A stretch of DNA of 64,000 bases from Streptomyces hydrogenans (GCF_014656075.1 NZ_BNBS01000017.1:28069-92068), one strand, 5' to 3'. Positions 54,435-63,919 are shown, numbered from the stretch's first letter. Program-made: numbers and translations. The notes: generated by a model from the sequence alone, not told the origin.

Positions 54435-56246
54435 GGTGTTCCACCCTTCCACACCGGTGCGGGGAGCCCCGGGTGCGACTCCGTCACGCAGCAGGGCGAG
54501 GGCGGCGTGGGCGGCGGCGTCGTTCTGCGCGAAGGCGCGGCCGCCGCTCCGGGGCCGGGTGAAGCCGCCGCCCACCCCGGCGGTGGTGTACGGGCCGAGG
54601 GCGATCCGGCGCGGGTGCGGACGGCCGTCCCGCTGGAGGATCCGCCCGTCGGCGGGGTGGACGGCGAGCTGCCCGCCGGGGGTGACCGCGGCACCGTCCT
54701 CGGCCACGCCGCGCAGCAGCGGGGCGCCGGCGCGCAGGACGGCGGCGGTCGTGCGCCGGGCCTCGACCAGGGCGCGGGCCTCGGTGCCCGCCCCGGGCAC
54801 TGCGGGCGAGGAGGCCCGGAAGACCCCGCGCCGCTCGTCGGCCGCCACGGTGAGGCGGGGTCCGAGGAAGCGGACGACGCCGGCCTCGGAGAGGGCGAGC
54901 AGCCGGCGCAGCCGGGACCCGGGCGGTCCGGAGGCGAGATGGCTGTAGTAGCCGTGCCACCAGGCGCCGGTGTCGACCCGGTGGGCGAGCCGGCCGAGCT
55001 GTCCGTAGACGGAGTCGAGGGCGGCGACGACGGCGGCGTCGGGGCTGCGGGCGGGATCGTGACGGCGGCTCAGGCCGGCGGCGATCCGGGCGCGCAGCTC
55101 CTCCTGGAGCGCCTCGGCGCCCGGCAGGCGCAGTCCGTCGAGGGGGCGGTCGAGGGCTTCGGGGTCGAAGCGGTCGGCCGGGTCGGGGACGGCGGCGGCG
55201 ACGAGCGCGGCGAGGCCGGGACCGTCCGGCGCGGCGGCGGCCCAGCCGGCCTCGAACGCGGCCCAGGGGCGGGCGGTGCGCTCCGGGTGGGCGGCGAAGA
55301 GCCGGTGGTAGTGGGCCCAGCCCAGCTCGCGGGCGATGTGCGGCCACACGTCGCGCCGGAAGTCGAGCGGCCCGTCCCCGGCGAGCAGGGCGTCGACCTC
55401 GCGGGGGCCGAAGAAGCGGGGCAGCGGGGGCCGTTCGCCGTCGAGGACGTAGCCGGTCTTGGCGTGGTACGGGACGCCCCTGCGGGATCCCGCGTACAGC
55501 ACCGGCTCGCGGCCGGAGGGCACGTACACGGGCGCGTCCTCGGGGCCCTCGTACCGGCCGCCGCGCCCCTCGGTGAGCAGCACCATCAGGTCGACGAAGG
55601 CGAGGCCGAGGCCCCGGACGAGGACCGGGCGGCCGGGCGGGAGGGCGGCGAGGTCGAGTTCGGCGGTGTGTCCCGGCGGCAGGTGGACGAGGCCGTGGCG
55701 GGCGGCGAAGGCGGCGAGTTCCCGCTGCGCGGCGTCGGGTTCGGCGTCGGGGTGGCCGAGCGCGAGGACGACGAGGTCGGCGGGGAGGGGTGCGGCGCGG
55801 CCCGCGAGCCGGACGCGCTGCCGGCCCTCTCGGGGGCCCTCGACGCGCAGGGCGGTGGTGCGGTGCTCGTGGAGGGTGACGGCGGCGGGCAGCGCGTCCC
55901 GGGCCCGTTCGTACGCCCAGCGCAGGTAGGCGCCCTGTTCGGGGCGGGTGGCGAAGCGGCGGCCGTCGGTCCCGGACCAGGCGGCGAGGGTGGGTCCGGG
56001 GCGCACCGGTCCTTCGAGGGGGACGGTGTCGTCGGTGAAGAGGGTGACGTCCCCGGCCCGGGAGTTGGTCCAGAGCAGCGGGGAGCGGTCGGTGCGCCAG
56101 ATCCGGCCGGGGCCGGGCGGGTGCGGGTCGACCAGGTGGACGTCGAGCGGCCGGTCGCCGTACCGCCCGGGCAGGGCGGCGGCGAGCCGTTCCAGGAGGC
56201 CGGTGCCGCGCGGACCGGCACCGACGATCACCAGGGAGGGGTTCAT
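53592..56246 (-). CDS. FAD/NAD(P)-binding protein fused in frame to a DUF1684 domain
   Basis: An uninterrupted 884-residue frame. Residues 1-604 form an FAD/NAD(P)-binding protein: the dinucleotide motif SLVIVGAGPRGTGLLERLAAALP, DVHLVDPHPPGPGRIWRTD and DLVVLALGHPDAEPD. From Met605 (minus strand 54434) a complete DUF1684 domain follows with no stop between. These two families are usually separate adjacent genes in streptomycetes, as I recall. A weak GGAAGGGTGG before the internal ATG could also allow separate translation. Start ATG 56246 has GGGAG upstream. Function unknown; the FAD part may be a monooxygenase-like oxidoreductase. Confidence 0.82.
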   Translation of the reverse strand: MNPSLVIVGAGPRGTGLLERLAAALPGRYGDRPLDVHLVDPHPPGPGRIWRTDRSPLLWTNSRAGDVTLFTDDTVPLEGPVRPGPTLAAWSGTDGRRFATRPEQGAYLRWAYERARDALPAAVTLHEHRTTALRVEGPREGRQRVRLAGRAAPLPADLVVLALGHPDAEPDAAQRELAAFAARHGLVHLPPGHTAELDLAALPPGRPVLVRGLGLAFVDLMVLLTEGRGGRYEGPEDAPVYVPSGREPVLYAGSRRGVPYHAKTGYVLDGERPPLPRFFGPREVDALLAGDGPLDFRRDVWPHIARELGWAHYHRLFAAHPERTARPWAAFEAGWAAAAPDGPGLAALVAAAVPDPADRFDPEALDRPLDGLRLPGAEALQEELRARIAAGLSRRHDPARSPDAAVVAALDSVYGQLGRLAHRVDTGAWWHGYYSHLASGPPGSRLRRLLALSEAGVVRFLGPRLTVAADERRGVFRASSPAVPGAGTEARALVEARRTTAAVLRAGAPLLRGVAEDGAAVTPGGQLAVHPADGRILQRDGRPHPRRIALGPYTTAGVGGGFTRPRSGGRAFAQNDAAAHAALALLRDGVAPGAPRTGVEGWNTMSDTHDSRVPDDGTDGPDGADPRAADWRHWHEQREAAVASSYGPLSLTGTHWLADFPDGRLPDLPGEWREDGDEVVLTADAGDGLTVDGEPFAGTVRLTADHAPVHGSRVGSGGRRLMVLRREGLWAVRDFDPESAARRAFRGIEATPYDPRWAVPGVYRPYEEALSVRVENADGRERGLGLTGEVVFELDGRVHALQVAVEDDGTLWAVFADATSGRSTFRFRFLRPAAPAEDGTVTVDLNRALLPPCAFADHFICPFPPPGNTLDLAVEAGERRVLTG

Positions 56247-56324
56247 CCGGGGGCTCCCTCGCCGTCGGGGGTACGGGGCGCCGCCCGGGCCGGAGGCGGG
56301 CGCGTCCGGCCCGGGCGGGCGGGG

Positions 56325-57596
56325 TCAGCAGCCGCAGTCGCACCCGCAGTCGCAGTCGCAGCAGCCGCCGTCCTCGCCGCCGCACGAGCAGCAGTTGGAG
56401 CAGCAGTCGCAGCCGTCGCAGCAGCTGCCGCAGTCGCACTGCTGGCAGAGGCCGTCCTTGCGCTCGCGGCTCCACGGGTCCTCGTAGCTGCCGCAGCACA
56501 TCTGGCAGGTGCAGGCGAGGCCGGCCCAGACCGCGCAACCGGCGATCAGGCCGCGCCGGTTGCGGTGCGGCGGGCCGGGGTTCCAGGGCCCGCCGGGGCC
56601 CGCCGGTCCGCCGGGGCCGGGGGCGTAGGGGTTGCCGGGCACCGGGCCGTGCGGGCCGGGGCCGTGGGGCGCGTACGGGTTGCCGGGCACCGGGCCGTGG
56701 GCGTGCGCGGGGGTGTCGCCGACGTGGGAGCAGGTGGTGGTGCCGAAGGCGCGGTCGACCGAGACGCGCAACTCGTGCGCGAGGAGCTGGTGGACGAGCT
56801 TGCCGTCGGTGAACTCGGCGTCCTTCAGGGCCAGCCGGATGCCGTGCAGGGCGTCGTCGGCGAGCCGGCGGGCCTCGTCGCGGGAGGTGCCGGTGGCGGT
56901 GAGCGGGTTCCAGGCGCCGGTCTCCGCGTCGGCGCCCTGGTCCTCGACGGCGTCCAGGAGATGGGCGAGCCGGCCGAAGAGCCGGCCCGCCTCGGCGAGC
57001 GGTTCGGCGTTCCCGGGCCGGCCGGCGAGCATCGCGGTGTGCGCGAAGGCGGCGGCGGTGGCGGTCTCGGTCGGCTCGGTGACGACGAGGAGCGAAGTGC
57101 CGGGCCCGGCCAGGGCCTCGATCCCGGTCTGGCGGTCCACGGCGTCGACGAGGACGGCGGTGTCGAAGCCGACCGCGTGGCCCGCGCGGGCACCGGCCTT
57201 GTCCCAGGAGCGGGCGACCCGGCGGGCCGCCGCGGCGACCGGCCGGCGGGCCATCAGGCCGTCCCGGTCGGCGACGTGGTCGCGCACCTTGGCCGAGGCG
57301 AGGACGAGCGAGACGCCGGTGACGAGCCGGGCGCCCTCGCCGCGCGCGACGGGCGCGGTGCGCATGGCGCGCAGCGGGCAGGGGCCGGCGGTGCGGCGGC
57401 CGGAGTCGGTGACGCCGGTCTGAGCCTCCGTCAGGACCGAGACGATGAGCCCGTCGTAGTTGGTGACGACCCGGGCGAACTGGCCGTGGTCGGCGCGCAG
57501 GGCCAGGCACAGGCCGCAGAGGTGGGCCATCCACTGGGTCTTGAGGTGGTCGGTGAGCCGATGCGTGCAGGGCCTGACGATCCCGAACAATTCCAT
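56325..57596 (-). CDS. DUF5685 family protein with an extremely cysteine-rich C-terminal tail
   Basis: A 423-residue protein. Residues 1-290 form a helical domain with conserved Cys near the start (VRPCTHRL, HLCGLCLALRADHGQ) typical of DUF5685. A Gly/Pro linker with repeats of VPGNPYAPHGPGP follows, then a hydrophobic stretch and a tail with 23 Cys in the last 70 residues, 18 of them in the last 40 (for example CQQCDCGSCCDGCDCC). Such a tail should bind several metal ions or clusters. No signal peptide is visible, so it is probably cytoplasmic or membrane-tethered. Function unknown. Confidence 0.85.
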   Translation of the reverse strand: MELFGIVRPCTHRLTDHLKTQWMAHLCGLCLALRADHGQFARVVTNYDGLIVSVLTEAQTGVTDSGRRTAGPCPLRAMRTAPVARGEGARLVTGVSLVLASAKVRDHVADRDGLMARRPVAAAARRVARSWDKAGARAGHAVGFDTAVLVDAVDRQTGIEALAGPGTSLLVVTEPTETATAAAFAHTAMLAGRPGNAEPLAEAGRLFGRLAHLLDAVEDQGADAETGAWNPLTATGTSRDEARRLADDALHGIRLALKDAEFTDGKLVHQLLAHELRVSVDRAFGTTTCSHVGDTPAHAHGPVPGNPYAPHGPGPHGPVPGNPYAPGPGGPAGPGGPWNPGPPHRNRRGLIAGCAVWAGLACTCQMCCGSYEDPWSRERKDGLCQQCDCGSCCDGCDCCSNCCSCGGEDGGCCDCDCGCDCGC

Positions 57597-57968
57597 CCCC
57601 CGTGGTGCGGTGAAAGTGCGTGCCGCGCGCGGAGCGCGCGACGGGCCGCGCGGGGGTCCCGGGGACGTTCCCGAGGAACCGCCGGACGGCCTCGCGGCAT
57701 CGTAGCGAGGGGTGCGTTCACCCGTACGCGCCCGGCGTCACCCTTCTGGACCGACTTTCATATTTTCAGCAACATGGCCGTTCGTCAGGCCCCGCATACC
57801 CCAAGATTCCTGACGTATCGCCAGAAACCGGGCCTCACGTTCTGCACCAGTACCGTCACGAATCCCCTGCGCGGCGCCTATCCACTTGGCGCGCGATCCG
57901 CATCATGGACGACGATAGGGATTGCGGAACCACAAGTGACCGCAGTGACCGCGTGAAAGGAGGCGTCC
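57597..57968. other. Divergent promoter region of the DUF5685 and SepF-like genes
   Basis: This 372-base gap is A/T-richer around 57750-57900 (TTTCATATTTTCAGCAAC near 57757). It contains a GATAGGGAT segment at about 57913-57921, a plausible -10 region for the SepF-like gene, whose AAAGGAGG ribosome binding site ends the gap. No small gene was recognised. Confidence 0.4.
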
Positions 57969-58406
57969 ATGGGATCGGTGCGCAAGGCGAGCGCCTGGCT
58001 GGGACTCGTCGAGGACAACGACGAGCGTTACTACGACGACGAGTACGCCGACGGTGCCGAGAGCGGCGACGCCTGGGTGACGGACCCCCGGGTCCGGGTG
58101 GCCACGGACACCGCCGAGGAGCGGGGCCGCCGCATCGCCACCGTCTCGCCGGACAGCTTCCGGGACGCCCGGGGCATCGGGGAGCTCTTCCGGGCCGGTG
58201 TCCCGGTGATCGTGAACCTGACCGCAATGGAGCCGAACGACGCGAAGCGGGTCGTCGACTTCGCCGCCGGCCTCGCCTTCGGACTGCGCGGCTCGATCGA
58301 GCGCGTCGCGACCCGGGTCTTCCTGCTCACCCCCGCCGACACGGAGATCGTCAGCGGCGGCGAGTCCGGCCGTCGCCGGCAGGACGGCTTCTTCAACCAG
58401 AGCTGA
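57969..58406 (+). CDS. sepF: SepF-like cell division protein (paralogue)
   Basis: A 145-residue protein. A flexible acidic region ([15 protein letters not shown], about 15-30) links an N-terminal amphipathic helix ([13 protein letters not shown], membrane targeting) to a SepF core (about 55-135: [58 protein letters not shown]). SepF polymerises and tethers FtsZ to the membrane. A strong AAAGGAGG precedes ATG 57969. It stands away from the division cluster, so it is probably one of the extra SepF-like proteins known in Streptomyces (S. coelicolor has three) rather than the main one. Confidence 0.9.
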   Translation: MGSVRKASAWLGLVEDNDERYYDDEYADGAESGDAWVTDPRVRVATDTAEERGRRIATVSPDSFRDARGIGELFRAGVPVIVNLTAMEPNDAKRVVDFAAGLAFGLRGSIERVATRVFLLTPADTEIVSGGESGRRRQDGFFNQS

Positions 58407-58551
58407 CGCCCCCGGTCGTCCCCCGCACCGCGGCACACCGCACCACCCCGGATCACCGACCCCGATCCCGACCGACGCCTCCCGGCCCGGACCCGCCCAG
58501 CGGGCCCGGGCCGGACGTCGTCCGGGGCCCGGTGGCCCCGCGGATCCCGTC

Positions 58552-60342
58552 TCAGCGCGCCCGGGTGGCCGCGCCGCTCATCTTCCCCGCCTGGCCGCCG
58601 CCCGGCAGCGGCCGGGGCGGGTCCTGGGGCGCGGCGGCCGGAGCGGTGTCGGCCGGGGAGGAGACCGGCTGCCCGGGCACCAGCGTCGGCCCGGAGACCG
58701 CGTCCCGCGCCGGAGCCGGGGCGACCGCCGGCGCGGCGCCCCGCGCCGCCTCCGCCTTCGCCTCGGCCTCCGCCGCCGCTTCCTCCACCGCCGCCTCGAC
58801 GTCCACCGGGCACTCCATCACCCGGGGAAGCCGCAGGGCCATCGCGGCACCGGCGAGGAGCAGGCCCGCGCTGACGAAGAGCGTGAGGTGCAGTCCGTCG
58901 ACGAAGGCGTGCCGGGCGGCCGTGTGCAGCGCCTCGCCGGCCGTGCCGCCGAGCCGCTCGGCCACCTGGTACGCCTCGCCGAGGGAGTTCGCCGCGGCGC
59001 CGCTCGCCGCCGCGGGCACCCCGGGGACGTCCGCGAGGCCGGGGGCGTAGGCCGCGTTCATGACGCTGCCGAGCAGGGCGATGCCCATGCCCGCGCCGAG
59101 CTGGTAGGAGGTCTCGCCGATCGCCGCCGCCCCGCCCGCGCTGCGCGGCGGCGCCTCGCTGAGCATCGACTCGTACGCCGAGAAGAGGGTCGTCTGGAGG
59201 CCGAAGCCGAGCAGCACGAAGCCCACGGTGAGCAGCAGCGGCCGGTCGTGCTGCCCCATGAACGTGAGCAGCAGCACCGCCGCGGCGGTGAGCAGGAAGC
59301 CCCAGCCGACCATCCGCCGGGGCCCGATCCGGCGCAGGGTGTACGAGCCGGTGGCGCCGGCCGCCATGGCGGCGAAGGTGAGCGGGAGGAGCCGCAGCCC
59401 GGTCTCCAGGGGGCTGAGCCCGAGGACCAGCTGGAGGTACTGGATCGCGATGAGCTCCAGGCCGACGAGGGCCAGCATGGCCAGGACGATGCAGCCGACG
59501 GAGGTGGTGAAGGCGGGCCGGGAGAAGAGCCGCATGTCGATCAGCGGGTGCGCCCTGCGCCGCTGGCGCCGGACGAAGAGGACGAGGAGCAGCGCCCCCG
59601 CGAGCAGCGGCCCCGCGGTGAGCACGGAGAGCAGCGGCTCGCCCGCGCCGGCGCGCTTCACGCCGAGGACGCAGCCGAGGACGCCGGCCGCGGCCATCAG
59701 GGCGCCGAGGACGTCCCAGGGCCCTTCGGCGCTCCCCCGGGACTCGGGCAGGAGGCGGCGGGCGAGCGGCAGGATCAGCGCCATCAGCGGGATGTTGATG
59801 AGGAAGACGGAGCCCCACCAGTAGTGCTCCACGAGGAAGCCGCCGAGCACGGGTCCGGCGGCGGCGCCGATCGCGGCGACCGCGGTCCAGATGCCGATGG
59901 CGGTGGCGCGCTCGCGCCGGTCGGGGAAGACCGTCCGGATGATGGAGAGGGTGGCCGGCATGATCATGGCGCCGCCGACGCCGAGCAGCGCGCGGGCCCC
60001 GATGAGGACCCAGGGCTCGGTGGCGAGGGCGGCCACGGCCGAGGCGAGGCCGAAGATCCCGTATCCGAGGAGCAGCACCCGGCGCCGGCCGATCCGGTCA
60101 CCGAGGGTGCCGAAGAGGATCAGCAGCGAGGCGCAGACCAGGGGGTAGGCGTCGACGATCCAGAGCAGCTCGGTGGCGCCGGGGCGCAGGTTCTCGGTGA
60201 GCGAGGGGACGGCGACGTGGAGGATGGTCGCGTCGAGGGCGACCAGGAGGAGACTGACGCAGAGGACGACGAGGACGGCCCAGCGGTTGGCGTCGCCACC
60301 GGCGGCGTTCCGTCCCGATCGGGCCGTGATCGTCCGCGACAT
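58552..60342 (-). CDS. MFS transporter, DHA2 (14-helix EmrB/QacA) type
   Basis: A 596-residue efflux protein with about fourteen helices. DHA2 motifs include the start LVALDATILHVAVPSLTENL (motif D1), LFGTLGDRIGRRRVLLLGY (motif A) and GPVLGGFLVEHYWWGSVFLINIP (motif C). The C-terminal 80 residues are a Glu/Ala- then Pro-rich cytoplasmic tail, longer than usual. Start ATG 60342 has GGAGG upstream. It probably exports an antibiotic or toxic compound with protons; the substrate is unknown. The next gene is divergent. Confidence 0.92.
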   Translation of the reverse strand: MSRTITARSGRNAAGGDANRWAVLVVLCVSLLLVALDATILHVAVPSLTENLRPGATELLWIVDAYPLVCASLLILFGTLGDRIGRRRVLLLGYGIFGLASAVAALATEPWVLIGARALLGVGGAMIMPATLSIIRTVFPDRRERATAIGIWTAVAAIGAAAGPVLGGFLVEHYWWGSVFLINIPLMALILPLARRLLPESRGSAEGPWDVLGALMAAAGVLGCVLGVKRAGAGEPLLSVLTAGPLLAGALLLVLFVRRQRRRAHPLIDMRLFSRPAFTTSVGCIVLAMLALVGLELIAIQYLQLVLGLSPLETGLRLLPLTFAAMAAGATGSYTLRRIGPRRMVGWGFLLTAAAVLLLTFMGQHDRPLLLTVGFVLLGFGLQTTLFSAYESMLSEAPPRSAGGAAAIGETSYQLGAGMGIALLGSVMNAAYAPGLADVPGVPAAASGAAANSLGEAYQVAERLGGTAGEALHTAARHAFVDGLHLTLFVSAGLLLAGAAMALRLPRVMECPVDVEAAVEEAAAEAEAKAEAARGAAPAVAPAPARDAVSGPTLVPGQPVSSPADTAPAAAPQDPPRPLPGGGQAGKMSGAATRAR

Positions 60343-60751
60343 GTACGTACCTCCAAGTGACGCTCTCGCTCTCGGCAGGCGCCGCCGACCTGGGCCGATG
60401 GGCCCGCGGCGGCGCGGCGAGGAGGGGCGAGTGAGCCGTCAGCGTACGCGAGGACGGGCCCCGGGAGGGTGGCGCACCTCTCACCCCGGCGAGGCTCCCC
60501 GTGTGGCGTACGCCACTCCGACCGGCCCGCGCGTCGTATGGAATTCCGCACGGACGGGTGTTTGAAGTAATTCCGTGCCATACAAACAGGCTTCCGGAAT
60601 CACCCCCGACGCCCCAAGGGCGGAAGGTCATCGGATTTTCCGACGGGGGTCCGGAATAGGTGGGCCGCTGAGACCTACTCCACATCACATCGTCATCACG
60701 AAGGGAGCGGATCGCCCGGGTCGTCCGCTCACCCCCTGTAACGTCGATTGG
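60343..60751. other. Divergent intergenic region with bulged inverted repeat
   Basis: These 409 bases lie between the MFS and PAP2 genes and hold no recognisable gene. GTATGG at 60537-60542 and the GCACGG that follows pair with CCGTGC-CATAC at 60574-60584, forming a stem with a five-base bulge and overlapping GGAATTCC (60540-60547). This is A/T-rich and may be an operator. A TAACGT box (60739-60744) just before GTG 60752 is the likely PAP2 -10. Confidence 0.45.
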
Positions 60752-61651
60752 GTGCGTACCGACATCTTTGCCCGGCTGGACCGGGAGCCGGTCCCGCCGA
60801 AGATAGAGGTCCCGCGGATGACCCGGACGCGTCTCGCCCTCTTCGGCGGGACGTCGGCGTTCTATCTCATCGTCGTGGTGGCGGTGCTGCTGTCCACCTG
60901 GCTGGTGACGCTCGACTGGAAGATCATGCTCTTCCGTCCCTACCAGCAGTGGCCGGAGCTGCACGCCTTCCTGGACTACTACGTCGTCCTCGGCCAGCGC
61001 GGTCCGACGGCGGTGATGGTGGCGGCCTGGCTGGGCTGGCGCTCCTGGCGCCAGCACACCCTCCGGCCGCTCCTCTCCCTCGGCGCGGCGCTGCTGCTCC
61101 TCAACGTCACCGTCGGCGCGGTGAAGCTCGGACTCGGCCGGCTCGGCCCCCACTACGCGACCCAGGTCGGCTCCGCCGAGCTGTTCGCGGGCGGCGACAT
61201 ATTCCCCTCCGGTCACACCGCGAACGCGGTGGTGACCTGGGGCATCCTGGCCTACCTCGCCACCACCCCGCGGGCCCGCCGCTACCTGTCGGCGCTGTCC
61301 GCCGTGGTCGCCCTCGGCGTCGGCCTCACGACGGTCTACCTCGGCACGCACTGGCTGAGCGACGTGCTGCTCGGCTGGGCCGCGGGCCTGCTGATCCTGC
61401 TCGCGCTGCCCTGGTGCGAGCCGGTCATCGCCGTGGTGGAGGCGTGGATCCTGGCCCAGCGGGACCGGATCAGGGAGCGGCTGCGGGCCCGGCGCCGGCT
61501 GGTGCCGTCGCTGCCCGTGGCCTCCGGCGGGCCGCGCCTCTTCCCGGCCCCGACGGACCGGGAGGAGCCCGCGCGGGAGACCGTGGGGGCGGCGGCGAGC
61601 CACCCCCGGGCGGCCCGGAGCAGGCCGTCGTCGGACCGCCTCACCGCCTGA
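60752..61651 (+). CDS. PAP2 family membrane phosphatase
   Basis: A 299-residue protein with about six helices. The acid-phosphatase motifs are KLGLGRLGP (C1), FPSGHTANA (C2) and TTVYLGTHWLSDVLLGW (C3, with catalytic His and Asp). Such enzymes remove phosphate from lipid phosphates, for example undecaprenyl pyrophosphate, at the outer membrane face. The C-terminal tail is Arg/Pro-rich and cytoplasmic. Start GTG 60752, eight bases after a TAACGT -10 box, so it is likely leaderless. Confidence 0.9.
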   Translation: MRTDIFARLDREPVPPKIEVPRMTRTRLALFGGTSAFYLIVVVAVLLSTWLVTLDWKIMLFRPYQQWPELHAFLDYYVVLGQRGPTAVMVAAWLGWRSWRQHTLRPLLSLGAALLLLNVTVGAVKLGLGRLGPHYATQVGSAELFAGGDIFPSGHTANAVVTWGILAYLATTPRARRYLSALSAVVALGVGLTTVYLGTHWLSDVLLGWAAGLLILLALPWCEPVIAVVEAWILAQRDRIRERLRARRRLVPSLPVASGGPRLFPAPTDREEPARETVGAAASHPRAARSRPSSDRLTA

Positions 61652-61670
61652 CCCGGCGGCCCCGTACGGA

Positions 61671-61709
61671 CGCGAAGGGCCCCGGCCGCACCGGCCGGGG
61701 CCCTTCGCG
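61671..61709. terminator. Bidirectional terminator
   Basis: A perfect 18-base stem (61671-61688 with 61692-61709) and CAC loop lie between the PAP2 stop and the convergent small-protein stop. Confidence 0.9.
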
Positions 61710-61718
61710 CGTGCCGGG

Positions 61719-61943
61719 TCAGCCGATCCAGCAGCGGGTGACGGTGTCGTCCTCGACCTCGAAGTTGAGGCGCCCGGCGAGGTACTCCATGGTGACGATC
61801 GCGCCGGGCGGGAGGGCCCGGACGACCCGCCAGCCGCGTGTCCGGGCGAGCTGGGCGGCGCCGTCCGCGTCGAGGCCGACATAGGACTCGGGTGCGTCTC
61901 GGGGCGGTTCGGGGCTGCGCGAGAAGGGTGCCATGGGGTTCAC
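61719..61943 (-). CDS. Small I78 (peptidase inhibitor)-like protein
   Basis: A 74-residue protein. The second half, GAIVTMEYLAGRLNFEVEDDTVTRCWIG, matches the I78 pattern (T-M-[DE]-Y-x5-RLN-x-E-V-[DE]-D-x5-C-x-G). I78 proteins are small inhibitor-like folds; no signal peptide is visible, so extracellular inhibition is not certain. GTG 61943 is chosen because GAGGGGA lies six bases upstream; ATG 61934 is an in-frame alternative. Confidence 0.78.
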   Translation of the reverse strand: MNPMAPFSRSPEPPRDAPESYVGLDADGAAQLARTRGWRVVRALPPGAIVTMEYLAGRLNFEVEDDTVTRCWIG

Positions 61944-62229
61944 GTTAGTCCCCTCGCGGTCACGCTTGCGTCACAACTTCTCGACGGCCGCGGTACCGGC
62001 CGTGTCCTGAACGGAACGCCTGTTTCCGGCCGTTTCTCTGGTAATTCGAAAAGGCGGCCGGAGGTTCGCACGAACTGTTCGGGCGTCTTTTCCGGGCGGC
62101 CGGAATTCCGGCAGAAGGGCACCGACCGGAGAAATGTGCCCGGGCCCGCGCGCGGCTCCCTCACCCTTCCCTTACACAATGCTTACGCTGACCGGACGCC
62201 GGAGAACGGAACACGGGGCGGAGGCACCG

Positions 62230-63915
62230 ATGAGCACCGAGGCGGCGACCACCACGGCGGAATCGGGCGACCGGGAGCGGCACGGCCGCATCCTGATCGA
62301 CTGGCTCACCACCACCGACCACAAGAAGATCGGTCACCTCTATCTGGCGACCTCGTTCGTCTTCTTCCTCTTCGCCGGCCTGCTGGCGATGGCGATGCGG
62401 GCGGAGCTGGCCCGCCCGGGGATCCAGTTCCTCTCCAACGAGCAGTTCAACCAGGCGTTCACCCAGCACGGCACGATCATGCTGCTGCTCTTCGCGACCC
62501 CGACCTTCGCCGGCTTCGCCAACGAGCTGGTGCCGCTCCAGATCGGGGCGCCCGACGTCGCCTTCCCGCGCCTCAACATGTTCTCGTACTGGCTCTTCCT
62601 GCTCGGCGGGCTGATGGTGGTCGGGTCCTTCCTCACCCCGAGCGGGCCGCCCGACTTCGGCTGGACCGCCTACGCCCCGCTGAACAGCGCCGAGCGCTCC
62701 CCGGGGATCGGCGCCGACCTGTGGATCATGGGGCTCGCGCTCTCCGGCTTCGGCACGATCCTCACCTCGGTGAACTTCCTCGCCACCATCATCGGGATGC
62801 GGGCACCGGGCATGACCATGTTCCGGATGCCGGTCTTCACCTGGAACGTGCTCTTCACCGCGGTCCTGGTGCTCATCGCCTTCCCGGTCCTCGCGGCGGC
62901 CCTGCTCGCCCTGGAGGCGGACCGGCGGTTCGGGGCGCTGGTCTTCGCCCCCGGCAACGGCGGGGCGCTGCTCTGGCAGCACCTCTTCTGGTTCTTCGGC
63001 CACCCCGAGGTCTACATCATCGCCCTGCCGTTCTTCGGCATCGTCAGCGAGATCATCCCGGTCTTCTCCCGGAAGCCGATCTTCGGGTACCTCAGTCTGA
63101 TCGCCGCCACCATGACGATCACCGGTCTGTCGGTGGTCGTCTGGGCGCACCACATGTTCGCGACCGGGGCGGTCCTGCTGCCCTTCTTCTCCTTCCTCTC
63201 CTTCCTCATCGCGGTGCCGACCGGGGTGAAGTTCTTCAACTGGACGGGGACCATGCTGCGGGGCTCGCTCTCCTTCGAGACCCCGATGCTGTGGGCGACC
63301 GGCTTCCTGGTGTCCTTCCTCTTCGGCGGGCTGACCGGGGTGATCCTGGCCTCGCCGCCGATGGACTTCCACGTCACCGACTCGTACTTCGTCGTCGCCC
63401 ACTTCCACTACACGGTCTTCGGCACGGTGGTCTTCGCGACCTTCGCCGGCTTCCACTTCTGGTGGCCCAAGTTCACCGGCCGGATGCTCGACGAACGGCT
63501 CGGAAAGATCCACTTCTGGACCCTCTTCACCGGCTTCCACCTCACCTTCCTCGTCCAGCACTGGCTGGGCGCGGAGGGCATGCCCCGGCGGTACGCCGAC
63601 TACCTGGCCGCGGACGGCTTCACCACCCTCAACACCCTGTCGACGATCGGCGCCTTCCTCCTCGGGATCTCGACCCTTCCCTTCCTCTACAACGTGTGGC
63701 GGACCTGGCGGTACGCGCCGAAGGTCGAGGCCGACGACCCGTGGGGCTTCGGCCGCTCCCTGGAGTGGGCCACCTCCTGCCCGCCGCCCCGGCACAACTT
63801 CACGGCCGTGCCCCGGATCCGCTCCGAGTCCCCCGCCTTCGACCTGCACCACCCGGAGTTCGCGGCCTACGACCGGATGCGGATCACCAGCCCGCCGCCC
63901 GAGCGCGGCGCCTGA
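62230..63915 (+). CDS. ctaD: Cytochrome c oxidase subunit I (CtaD paralogue)
   Basis: A 561-residue haem-copper oxidase subunit with twelve helices. Haem a and CuB ligands are visible: [27 protein letters not shown] (the HPEVY block with the His-Tyr crosslink), [10 protein letters not shown] and [13 protein letters not shown]. The K-channel Lys block TGVKFFNW is present. ATG 62230 has CGGAGG upstream. No ctaC, ctaE or qcr genes lie beside it within the window, so it is probably an additional copy to that in the main cta-qcr cluster. Confidence 0.95.
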   Translation: MSTEAATTTAESGDRERHGRILIDWLTTTDHKKIGHLYLATSFVFFLFAGLLAMAMRAELARPGIQFLSNEQFNQAFTQHGTIMLLLFATPTFAGFANELVPLQIGAPDVAFPRLNMFSYWLFLLGGLMVVGSFLTPSGPPDFGWTAYAPLNSAERSPGIGADLWIMGLALSGFGTILTSVNFLATIIGMRAPGMTMFRMPVFTWNVLFTAVLVLIAFPVLAAALLALEADRRFGALVFAPGNGGALLWQHLFWFFGHPEVYIIALPFFGIVSEIIPVFSRKPIFGYLSLIAATMTITGLSVVVWAHHMFATGAVLLPFFSFLSFLIAVPTGVKFFNWTGTMLRGSLSFETPMLWATGFLVSFLFGGLTGVILASPPMDFHVTDSYFVVAHFHYTVFGTVVFATFAGFHFWWPKFTGRMLDERLGKIHFWTLFTGFHLTFLVQHWLGAEGMPRRYADYLAADGFTTLNTLSTIGAFLLGISTLPFLYNVWRTWRYAPKVEADDPWGFGRSLEWATSCPPPRHNFTAVPRIRSESPAFDLHHPEFAAYDRMRITSPPPERGA

Positions 63916-63919
63916 GCCC

